Positions 1 to 5,853 of a stretch of DNA of 7,518 nt are shown here, piece after piece. This DNA is from Pseudomonadota bacterium. GTDB lineage: Bacteria; Pseudomonadota; Gammaproteobacteria; Burkholderiales; Burkholderiaceae. Made by a program: the position numbers and the translations under genes. The number at the start of each line of letters is the position of its first letter. Position 1 is the stretch's first letter. The stretch lies in contig JAJXUC010000174.1 of the NCBI GenBank assembly GCA_021783435.1, positions 1 to 7,518 on the forward strand, read 5' to 3'. The notes under the pieces are model-generated. The model worked only from the letters and a program-made list of their open reading frames with translations. It did not search any database and was not told the DNA's origin.

Positions 1-966
1 AAAGTAGCCCTCCAGTCGCCCGGCTTTCACGACGCGGCGGGCACTTGTGCGGACGCCCTCGTCGTCGAATGGCGCGGTGCCCATGCCGTTCGCGGCCTTG
101 GGATCCTCAGCCAGATCGAGGTGCTCGGCCATCACCGACTTGCCGAGGTGGTCGACCAGGAATGAGGCTTTGCGATAGAGCGTGCCGCCGCTCGCGGCAT
201 GCACCAGGGAGCCGATCAGCCCTGCCGCGACGGGCGCCTCGAACAACACCGGATATTGCCCGGTCGGCAGTTTGCGCGCGCGCAGGCGAGACAGCGCGCG
301 CTCGGCAGCGTAACGACCCACCACTTCGGGCGAGGCTAGCTCTGAAGCCCGGCGCTTGCTGCTGTACCAGTAGTCGCGCTGCATGTCGTTGCCCCGCCCG
401 GCGATGGGCACGCAGGACAGGCTGTGGCGCGTGGTGGCATAGCCATTGGAGAAGCCGCGCGAGTTGGCAAGCACGAAGTGCATGTGCTGGGCCGAGACAC
501 TGGCCCCTTCGCTGTTGCGGATGCGGACATCGGTGGCGAATGCCGCGTCCTCGGAGCGGCGCGCCAGTTCGGCAGCGTCTTCCACGGAAATATCCCAAGG
601 GTGGTAGAGCTGCGGGTCGCGAACCGCCTTCGCCAGCAATTCGGGCTCTGGCAAGCCGGCGCAATCATCTTCGGCGGTGTAACGTGCGATATCGAAAGCG
701 GCAAGTGCCGTGCGGCGTATGGCTGCAGGAGAAAAGTCCGAGGTGCTCGCATGACCCTTGCGCTGACCGGCGTAAACCGTGATGTCGAGCCCCTTGTCGG
801 TGTTGTGCTCGACCTGCTCCACCTTGCCACGGCGCACATTAACACTCAAACCCTGACCCTCGGACACTTCGACCGCGGCGTCACTGGCACCGGCACGACG
901 TGCCTCATCCAAGCCGAGAGCCGCGAGGTTTTGCAATTCAGATTTGGAAAAAGAGAATTGGCCCAC
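1..966 (-). CDS. pmbA: PmbA/TldE, TldD-partner metalloprotease-family protein (3' part cut off by window edge)
   Basis: PmbA (TldE) pairs with TldD in a cytoplasmic protease complex, known in Escherichia coli for microcin B17 maturation and CcdA degradation; TldD supplies the metal site. Seen here: 322 codons open to the window edge, of about 450 usual for the family, so roughly the last 130 are missing. Typical segments are present: VEVSEGQGLSVNVRRG near residues 28-43, then HASTSDFSPAAI, YHPWDISVE, RNSEGASVS, ANSRGF and SLYRK-like text (LYRKASFLVD). The start is GTG at 966: an in-frame TAG lies 15 bases upstream, no ATG occurs between, and AAAGG sits 6 bases before the GTG. The N-terminus (VGQFSFSKSELQNLA) matches the family start. 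It is transcribed away from darP. Family assignment is firm; the substrate here is unknown. Confidence 0.95.
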   Translation of the reverse strand, partial: MGQFSFSKSELQNLAALGLDEARRAGASDAAVEVSEGQGLSVNVRRGKVEQVEHNTDKGLDITVYAGQRKGHASTSDFSPAAIRRTALAAFDIARYTAEDDCAGLPEPELLAKAVRDPQLYHPWDISVEDAAELARRSEDAAFATDVRIRNSEGASVSAQHMHFVLANSRGFSNGYATTRHSLSCVPIAGRGNDMQRDYWYSSKRRASELASPEVVGRYAAERALSRLRARKLPTGQYPVLFEAPVAAGLIGSLVHAASGGTLYRKASFLVDHLGKSVMAEHLDLAEDPKAANGMGTAPFDDEGVRTSARRVVKAGRLEGYF

Positions 967-972
967 ATTGAA

Positions 973-977
973 CCTTT
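973..977 (-). promoter_or_regulatory. Ribosome binding site of pmbA
   Basis: Read on the minus strand this is AAAGG, followed by a 6-base spacer and the GTG at 966. It supports the GTG start, because the overlapping ATG two bases earlier opens a different frame that does not encode PmbA. Confidence 0.6.
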
Positions 978-1016
978 GCTATGTATCAAACGGAACGTTT
1001 CGAGTTGACGCCAGCC

Positions 1017-1040
1017 CTGCTCGTTTGAACCCCAGAGCAG
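1017..1040. repeat. Inverted repeat in the divergent pmbA-darP gap
   Basis: CTGCTC (1017-1022) and GAGCAG (1035-1040) are perfect complements separated by 12 bases, in the middle of the 114-base gap between the two divergent genes. The position would suit a shared regulator, but a 6-base arm can occur by chance and I recognise no known operator. Confidence 0.25.
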
Positions 1041-1066
1041 CGATGCAATGCGACAGAACTGCAAAC

Positions 1067-1072
1067 GATAAT
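1067..1072 (+). promoter_or_regulatory. Possible -10 element for darP
   Basis: GATAAT matches the sigma-70 -10 consensus at 5 of 6 positions and lies 8 bases before the darP ATG. No good -35 hexamer is seen 16-18 bases upstream (TGCAAT is the best at 17). If real, transcription would begin at or next to the start codon, giving a leaderless or almost leaderless message, which would fit the lack of a clear Shine-Dalgarno sequence. Confidence 0.3.
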
Positions 1073-1080
1073 ACGAGCCG

Positions 1081-1641
1081 ATGAAATCCCGGACTTCCCA
1101 TCACACCACCCTGCACGCCGCGGACGCATCATCGGCGGACTACGCCGGCCCCAGCAAAAGCCAGCTCAAGCGTGAGATGCAGGCCCTGCAGGACTTGGGG
1201 GAGCGTCTGGCCGCCCTTCCCCATCACCGTATCGACTTGCTCGACGTGCCCGCGGTGCTGCGCGACGCACTGCGCGAACTGTCGCGTATTCATGCCCACG
1301 AAGGTCGTCGACGTCATGCCCAGTACATCGGCAAACTGATGCGCAGGGTCGATCCGGAACCTCTGCGCCAGGCGCTGCTGGAGGCGACAGGCGAGAATCG
1401 CGAAGCCGTGGCTCGCATGCATTTGCTCGAAGACTGGCGCACACGTTTGTTGCAGGGTGATGATGCGCTCACCGCCTTCTTGCAGGAGCACCCGCGCGCC
1501 GACGCCCAGGCGCTGCGTCAGTTGGTGCGTGCGACGCGCGCGGAACAAGCCGCTGGCAAACCACCGCGCCAGTACCGGGCGCTCTACCAAACCATCAAAA
1601 ACCTGCTCGAGCCGCAAGACGATGAATCCCACGACTTCTGA
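1081..1641 (+). CDS. darP: DarP (YjgA, DUF615) ribosome biogenesis factor
   Basis: DarP, formerly YjgA, is a small cytoplasmic protein that associates with late 50S ribosomal precursors and promotes large-subunit assembly. The 186-residue product is close to the 183 of E. coli YjgA. Conserved DUF615 features are visible: PSKSQLKREMQALQDLGERL at 24-43, the basic helix RRRHAQYIGKLMR at 76-88, DAQALRQLVR at 141-150 and PPRQYRALYQTIK at 161-173. The protein is charged, helical in character and lacks a signal peptide or membrane segment. The ATG at 1081 is the first in frame before the conserved part; no good Shine-Dalgarno is seen. It diverges from pmbA and its 3' end overlaps mog by 20 bases, so the two are probably cotranscribed and perhaps translationally coupled. 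Confidence 0.95.
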   Translation: MKSRTSHHTTLHAADASSADYAGPSKSQLKREMQALQDLGERLAALPHHRIDLLDVPAVLRDALRELSRIHAHEGRRRHAQYIGKLMRRVDPEPLRQALLEATGENREAVARMHLLEDWRTRLLQGDDALTAFLQEHPRADAQALRQLVRATRAEQAAGKPPRQYRALYQTIKNLLEPQDDESHDF

Positions 1642-2242
1642 AACCCAGACCGCGGCCTTCGACGCCCTGCACATCGGCCTGGTCTCGGTCAGCGACCGTG
1701 CCTCCAGCGGTGTTTACGTCGACCAGGGATTGCCGGCCCTGCGCGAATGGCTGAGCCGCGCCTTGCGAAACCCGGTGCGCTTCACCCAGCGGCTGATTCC
1801 CGACGAGCGCGAGGAAATTTCCCAGAGCTTGCGCGAACTGGTGGACGACCTTGGCTGCCATCTGGTGCTGACCACGGGTGGCACAGGCCCGGCTGTGCGC
1901 GACGTCACACCGGAGGCCACGATGGATGTCGCCGACAGACTCATGCCCGGTTTCGGCGAGGAAATGCGGCGCATCAGCCTCAACTTCGTTCCCACGGCGA
2001 TCTTGTCACGCCAAGTCGCGGTCATTCGCAACGCCAGCCTGATTCTCAACCTTCCCGGCCAGCCGAAGTCGATCCGCGAGACGCTCGAAGGCGTGCGCAA
2101 TGCCGAAGGGGCCGTGACGGTACGCGGCGTCTTTGCGGCAGTGCCCTATTGTGTCGACCTCATCGGTGGACCGTATCTGGAATGCGATCCTGCCGTGTGC
2201 GACGCCTTTCGCCCGAAATCCGCCCAACGGCCGAAAAGCTAA
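1622..2242 (+). CDS. mog: Mog, molybdopterin adenylyltransferase
   Basis: Mog adenylylates molybdopterin, the step before metal insertion in molybdenum cofactor synthesis, in the cytoplasm. The product is 206 residues (E. coli Mog 195). The MoCF-domain signature TTGGTGPAVRDVTPEAT lies at 84-100, with VSVSDRAS at 21-28 and LPGQPKS at 144-150; these make up the pterin-binding pocket in the family. The open frame continues upstream inside darP, but homology begins near residue 16, so the ATG at 1622 is chosen. This start lies within the last codons of darP in another frame (20-base overlap), suggesting coupled translation. The related MoaB shares the fold; the TTGGTGPAxRDVTPEAT text and length favour Mog. 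A molybdate/tungstate-type importer follows 161 bases downstream, consistent with the role. The tail carries RPKS twice, of no known meaning. Confidence 0.93.
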   Translation: MNPTTSETQTAAFDALHIGLVSVSDRASSGVYVDQGLPALREWLSRALRNPVRFTQRLIPDEREEISQSLRELVDDLGCHLVLTTGGTGPAVRDVTPEATMDVADRLMPGFGEEMRRISLNFVPTAILSRQVAVIRNASLILNLPGQPKSIRETLEGVRNAEGAVTVRGVFAAVPYCVDLIGGPYLECDPAVCDAFRPKSAQRPKS

Positions 2243-2298
2243 ACACATAGCGCCCTTTGGATCGCATTCGCGGCGCAAAACCTTGCATGGCAACCGGG

Positions 2299-2335
2299 TT
2301 GAATGGCGGCTACGATATGCTCAAAATGTTTATCG
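2299..2335 (+). promoter_or_regulatory. Possible promoter with overlapping palindromic operator before wtpA
   Basis: TTGAAT (2299-2304) and CAAAAT (2322-2327), spaced 17 bases, each match the sigma-70 consensus at 4 of 6. Overlapping the -10 is an inverted repeat CGATA (2313-2317) N13 TATCG (2331-2335). Its overall shape, CG and AT-rich arms over about 23 bases, resembles the ModE-type operator outline remembered from E. coli, and the place over the -10/start region suits a repressor. The match is partial and no modE gene lies in the window, so the regulator is inferred. The wtpA start is about 70 bases downstream. Confidence 0.35.
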
Positions 2336-2403
2336 CCGGCAACAACGCAGGCCGCAGTCCCAGCTTGAGCCGTTGACCAGCCCCCTGAAACGCGGAGACC
2401 GAC

Positions 2404-3375
2404 ATGCACCAATTCAAACCGATCCACACATCCCTCATCGCCACCTTGCTCGGCGCCTTGGCGCTTGGAACTGCGGCCCAAGCCAGCGCGACCACGCTCA
2501 GCGTGCTTGCAGCCGGAACCCTCGGAAAGACCTTCAGAGAAGCGGCAAAAGGCTTCGAGCAGCAACACCCTGGCGTGACCGTGGAGCCTCAATTCGGCGG
2601 CAGCGTGAAGATGGTCAAAATGGTGACCCAGTTGCACATCCCGGCGGATGTCGTGGCGGTGGCCGACTACTCGGTCATCCCCAAATACATGTACGCCAAG
2701 GGCGACCAGACAGCGACCGCTGACTGGTCGATCGGCTTTCTGCGCAATGCCATCACCTTTGTCTACACGCCGAAAAGCAAGGACGCCGGCACGATCAACG
2801 CCAACAATTGGTATCAAATCTTGAGCCAGCCCGGAGTCCAGATCGGTCGCTCCAACCCGAATACCGATCCCTCCGGCTACCAGACTCTGCAAATGCTCGA
2901 TTTGGCTGCGAGCTACTACCATGATCCGCAGCTCGAGCAGAAGGTGCTGGCGAACGCGCCGACGAGCAATATGCGCGATACCGAGACCGACCTGATCGCC
3001 GCATTGCAACTCGGCCAGATCGACTATCTCGCGATCTACCAGTCGGACGCGCTGCAACATCACCTGGAGTCACTGCGCTTGCCGGCGCAGATCAACCTGA
3101 GCGATCCGAAGTATGCCGCGGACTACGCCAAGAGCACAGCCGAAACGGCCAACGGCGCACTGCCTGGGAGGCCCATTGTCTATGCACTGACAATTCCCAA
3201 GAGCGCCCCTCATCCCAAACTCGCCGCCGCGTTCATTGCCTATTTGCTCGGTCCCCAAGGCCAGAAGTTGATCACGCAAAACGGCTTCACACCGGTGCAC
3301 CCGGCCTATGCGCAAAACGCCGCCCACATGCCGGCCTCCTTGCGCGGCATGACGGTTGCATGGCCAGGGCAGTGA
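2404..3375 (+). CDS. wtpA: Molybdate/tungstate ABC transporter periplasmic binding protein, WtpA type
   Basis: This periplasmic protein should capture molybdate or tungstate and deliver it to the permease encoded next. The 323-residue product has a Sec signal peptide (hydrophobic core about 10-24, probable cleavage after ASA at 27-29) with no lipobox cysteine, so it is soluble rather than a lipoprotein. The text fits WtpA/archaeal ModA rather than enteric ModA or TupA: ADVVAVADYSVIPKYMY at 81-97, RSNPNTDPSGYQTL at 149-162 and GRPIVYALTIPK at 255-266. Residues aligned by eye to the archaeal oxyanion ligands are T39 (Ser in archaeal relatives), S67, D155 and E194; the last two give the octahedral site in archaeal structures. 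GGAG lies 6 bases before the ATG. The location after mog supports a molybdenum or tungsten substrate, but which oxyanion is preferred cannot be read from sequence. Confidence 0.87.
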   Translation: MHQFKPIHTSLIATLLGALALGTAAQASATTLSVLAAGTLGKTFREAAKGFEQQHPGVTVEPQFGGSVKMVKMVTQLHIPADVVAVADYSVIPKYMYAKGDQTATADWSIGFLRNAITFVYTPKSKDAGTINANNWYQILSQPGVQIGRSNPNTDPSGYQTLQMLDLAASYYHDPQLEQKVLANAPTSNMRDTETDLIAALQLGQIDYLAIYQSDALQHHLESLRLPAQINLSDPKYAADYAKSTAETANGALPGRPIVYALTIPKSAPHPKLAAAFIAYLLGPQGQKLITQNGFTPVHPAYAQNAAHMPASLRGMTVAWPGQ

Positions 3376-3443
3376 GCAGCGGCGTCATCGCTTGCGCCAC
3401 CCAGGCCGAAACTCCGGAGTAAGGCGTCGACATCGAGGCCCTC

Positions 3444-4256
3444 ATGACATCGCGGCGCGGCTTGATGTTCTGGATGTTCTGGCTCTCGGGTTGCCTGGTC
3501 CTGGGCTTCATCTCGCTGCCACTGCTGGCACTGCTCCTACGGCCAACGCTGGGGCAACTTCGCGACGCTGCCATGCACGCCGGCATTCGCGATTCGTTTT
3601 TGCTGAGTCTGGAAGGCGCGGCGCTGGCAACATCCCTCTCCATGCTGTTTGGCTTGCCGCTTGCCTATGTGCTGGCTCGCCAGCGCTTTCGCGGTAAAGC
3701 GGTGGTCGAAGCCATGGTTGATTTGCCGCTCACCATTCCCCACACCATTGCCGGAATCGCCCTGCTCCTGGTGTTTTCGCGCAACGGTTGGTTGGGTCCC
3801 GTGGCTGCCAGCATCGGTTTGACGTTTTGGGGCACGTTCGCCGGTGTGGTGCTGGCCATGGCTTATGTCGGCCTGCCCTATGCCGTGAATGCCGCGCGTG
3901 TCGGCTTCGAAGCGATCGATCCGCATATCGAAAAGGCTGCGCGCAGCTTGGGGGCGGGGCCTTGGACCACGTTCTGCCGTGTCAGCATGCCCCTGGCCTG
4001 GCGGGGTGTGATGACGGGGCTGACGCTTTGCTTTGCACGTGCGATTGGCGAGTTCGCCGCCGTGGTTCTGCTCGCCTACTACCCGATGACAGCGCCCGTA
4101 AAAATCTATGATCTGTTCCTGCAGGTCGGCCTGAACGAATCGGTGGCAGCCTCGGTCCTGTTCCTCGTCATCGTGCTTGGCCTCTTCTGGGCTCTGCGCC
4201 TGCTGGCCTATGGGCGCCATTCAGACCGCCGCGTCGAACCTGCCGCGGCACGATGA
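3444..4256 (+). CDS. wtpB: ABC transporter permease, ModB/WtpB type
   Basis: Inner-membrane subunit of the oxyanion importer. The 270-residue product has about six hydrophobic spans (roughly 8-32, 55-78, 96-112, 125-148, 190-212 and 234-256), as usual for ModB-like permeases. The EAA loop that docks on the ATPase is clear: EKAARSLGAGPWTTF at 163-177 followed by RVSMPLAWRGVMTG. ARAIGEFAAV at 198-207 matches the conserved segment of molybdate/sulfate-type permeases, and DLPLTIPHTIAGIAL at 93-107 is also typical. An in-frame TAA at 3420 and the absence of other start codons make ATG 3444 the only start; GAGG sits 5 bases upstream. It begins 68 bases after wtpA and its end overlaps the likely start of the ATPase gene. 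The family is firm; the wtpB name depends on the neighbouring binding protein. Confidence 0.88.
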   Translation: MTSRRGLMFWMFWLSGCLVLGFISLPLLALLLRPTLGQLRDAAMHAGIRDSFLLSLEGAALATSLSMLFGLPLAYVLARQRFRGKAVVEAMVDLPLTIPHTIAGIALLLVFSRNGWLGPVAASIGLTFWGTFAGVVLAMAYVGLPYAVNAARVGFEAIDPHIEKAARSLGAGPWTTFCRVSMPLAWRGVMTGLTLCFARAIGEFAAVVLLAYYPMTAPVKIYDLFLQVGLNESVAASVLFLVIVLGLFWALRLLAYGRHSDRRVEPAAAR

Positions 4257-5358
4257 ATTGACAAACCCATCACGCCCACAGCAGACACTCGAGTTGGCTG
4301 CTCTGGTCACAGCCGTGGGCAGCTACCGCAGCCAGCCCATCAGCATTCGCCTGGAGCCTGGGCAGATCTTGGCACTGCTTGGCGGCAATGGCGCAGGCAA
4401 AACCACGCTGCTCGAAACCATCGCCGGCTTCCTGAAACCGCAGGCGGGCAAGGTTCTGTTGGCAGGACGGGATTGCTCCAGCGCACCTCCCGAAGACCGG
4501 CGCATTGGCTATCTCTTCCAGACAGACGCCTTGTTTCCGCATCTGACCGTCGGCCAAAACCTGCAATTCGGGCGACTTGCCAGCGAGAACCTCGACACCC
4601 TGCTCGACCGCTTCGAGCTCCGCGACCTGGTCGCGCGCCGTCCTGGGCAATTGAGCGGCGGTGAGCGTCAGCGCGTGGCCTTGGCGAGATCCCTGGCTGG
4701 CGACCCGAATGCGGTCCTGCTGGATGAACCACTCTCGGCCATTGACCCAGCAACGCGGCCAGCCATGCGCGACGAGCTCGCGCGCCACTTGCTCGCCTGT
4801 CCCGCTCCCTCCATCGTCGTGACACACGATCCGGGCGAGGCCCTGGCCCTTGGGCAACTGGTGGGGGTGATGGATGCGGGCGAACTGCTGCAAATCGGCC
4901 CGGCGTCTGCCATGTTCTCACGCCCAGCCGGTCTACGATCGGCCCAACTGTTGGGTGTTGAAAACATCTGGCAGGGTGTCGTTGCGGCTTTGCCGGGCAA
5001 CGACAAGGTGCGGATACGCCTTGGATTGGAATCCGAGGCTTGTTGGATCGAAACCCTGCGCGATGATACGCACGACGCTCTGCAAATAGGGGACCGCGTG
5101 AGCCTGTGCGTGCGCGCTGCCGATCTTCAACTCATCGCTCCAGGCCAAGCAGCGCCGGACAGCCCGAACCAACTCGAGGTGCGACTTGTCGATCGCACCG
5201 ACTTGGCTTCGGTCGTGCAACTGCGCTGTCGCTTGCGCGACAACATCGACGTCCTGGCCTATGCTCTGCCCTGGCAATTGCGGGGCTGGCCGTTGGCGCC
5301 TGGCCACGTGCTTTGCTTGCACCTTGCGGCACAAGCCGTGCATGTGCTGCAAGCCTGA
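4210..5358 (+). CDS. wtpC: ABC transporter ATP-binding protein, ModC/WtpC type with TOBE-like C-terminal domain
   Basis: Cytoplasmic ATPase driving the importer. From ATG 4210 the product is 382 residues. All nucleotide-binding motifs are intact: Walker A GGNGAGKTT at 58-66, Q-loop Q104, signature LSGGE at 148-152, Walker B AVLLDEP at 168-174 with catalytic E173, and switch H206. Residues from about 250 form a tail in two halves (GVENIWQGVV to about 310, then QLEVRLVDRT to the end) resembling the TOBE/Mop domains by which ModC-type ATPases sense oxyanion. The start is uncertain: ATG 4210 lies inside the permease gene (47-base overlap) without a clear ribosome site; TTG 4258, just after the permease stop, is an alternative, and TTG 4177 is a longer one. 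Homology begins near LELAAL (residue 27), so each of these keeps the whole domain. Confidence 0.88.
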   Translation: MGAIQTAASNLPRHDELTNPSRPQQTLELAALVTAVGSYRSQPISIRLEPGQILALLGGNGAGKTTLLETIAGFLKPQAGKVLLAGRDCSSAPPEDRRIGYLFQTDALFPHLTVGQNLQFGRLASENLDTLLDRFELRDLVARRPGQLSGGERQRVALARSLAGDPNAVLLDEPLSAIDPATRPAMRDELARHLLACPAPSIVVTHDPGEALALGQLVGVMDAGELLQIGPASAMFSRPAGLRSAQLLGVENIWQGVVAALPGNDKVRIRLGLESEACWIETLRDDTHDALQIGDRVSLCVRAADLQLIAPGQAAPDSPNQLEVRLVDRTDLASVVQLRCRLRDNIDVLAYALPWQLRGWPLAPGHVLCLHLAAQAVHVLQA

Positions 5359-5417
5359 TGCATCAGGTGGGTAGACTCCAGCGTACGGTTCTCGCGCGCC
5401 ACACTCCTAACCCAGCC

Positions 5418-5804
5418 ATGCGACTCATCGGCAACATCATCTGGCTGATTCTGGGCGGTTTCTTCATGGGCCTGGCCTGGTGGTTGGCGGCCCTGCTCTG
5501 CGCCATCACCGTCGTCGGTATTCCCTGGGCGGTCGCGGCATGCCGCATTGGCACGTTCAGTTTCTGGCCCTTCGGCCAGCGCGTCATCGACAAGCCAGAG
5601 GGTGCCGTTGCCGTGGGCTTGTCCACGTTGGGCAATCTGATCTGGGCCGTTATCTTCGGATGGTGGCTGGCGCTGGGGCACCTGGTCTCGGCCGTACTCT
5701 GTGCCATCACCATCATCGGCATACCCTTTGCGCTTCAACACATCAAGCTTGCCGAACTTTCATTGTTCCCCTACGGCAAACAGATTGTTCCCGTCGCGGA
5801 CTGA
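5418..5804 (+). CDS. yccF: YccF-family inner-membrane protein
   Basis: A 128-residue membrane protein of unknown molecular function in the YccF (DUF307) family. It consists of two related halves: MRLIGNIIWLILGGF to FWPFGQRVI (about 1-57) and LGNLIWAVIFGWW to LFPYGKQIV (about 72-125). Each half has one or two hydrophobic spans, the shared core LLCAIT/VLCAIT followed by VGIPWA/IGIPFA, and ends in F-P-[FY]-G. ATG 5418 matches the usual family N-terminus (MRxxxNxxWLxxGG). ATG 5358, which overlaps the ATPase stop as TGATG, would add 20 residues unlike the family and no hydrophobic character. It follows the ATPase by 59 bases and is probably transcribed with the importer genes, though a role in oxyanion uptake is not implied. 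Function here is unknown. Confidence 0.88.
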   Translation: MRLIGNIIWLILGGFFMGLAWWLAALLCAITVVGIPWAVAACRIGTFSFWPFGQRVIDKPEGAVAVGLSTLGNLIWAVIFGWWLALGHLVSAVLCAITIIGIPFALQHIKLAELSLFPYGKQIVPVAD

Positions 5805-5834
5805 CGAATGGCGGGCGGGCCATGCCCAAAACTT

Positions 5835-5849
5835 CCCGAGCCCCTCGGG
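5835..5849 (-). terminator. Possible intrinsic terminator after the phosphatase gene
   Basis: CCCGAG (5835-5840) and CTCGGG (5844-5849) form a 6-bp GC stem with a 3-base loop. Read on the minus strand it starts 4 bases after the phosphatase stop codon and is followed by AAGTTTT, a short T run. It could end ubiG-phosphatase transcripts. On the plus strand no T run follows, so it is a poor terminator for yccF. Confidence 0.4.
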
Positions 5850-5853
5850 GCGA

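Noticed and set aside
846..1064. A 72-codon minus-strand frame starting upstream of pmbA
   Set aside because: It overlaps the true PmbA N-terminus in another frame and shows no family features; PmbA conservation lies in the GTG frame.
2250..2275. GCGCC...GGCGC inverted repeat after mog as a terminator
   Set aside because: The arms are 5 bases with a long loop and an A run instead of a T run follows, so it does not fit plus-strand termination.
2133..2723. Plus-strand frame bridging the mog end, the gap and the wtpA start
   Set aside because: It is rich in R, Q and P and runs out of frame through the conserved wtpA signal peptide and first domain; a shadow frame.
2239..3063. Long 274-codon minus-strand frame opposite wtpA
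   Set aside because: It is antisense to a well-supported gene, has no recognisable motif, and reflects GC-rich codon bias.
3411..3420. Palindrome ACTCCGGAGT between wtpA and the permease gene
   Set aside because: A single 10-base palindrome in GC-rich DNA is weak evidence; there is no loop or T run, and no known site resembles it.
5106..5417. Upstream extension of the YccF frame into the ATPase gene
   Set aside because: The region is coding in the ATPase frame through the TOBE-like tail; YccF family similarity begins only at 5418.
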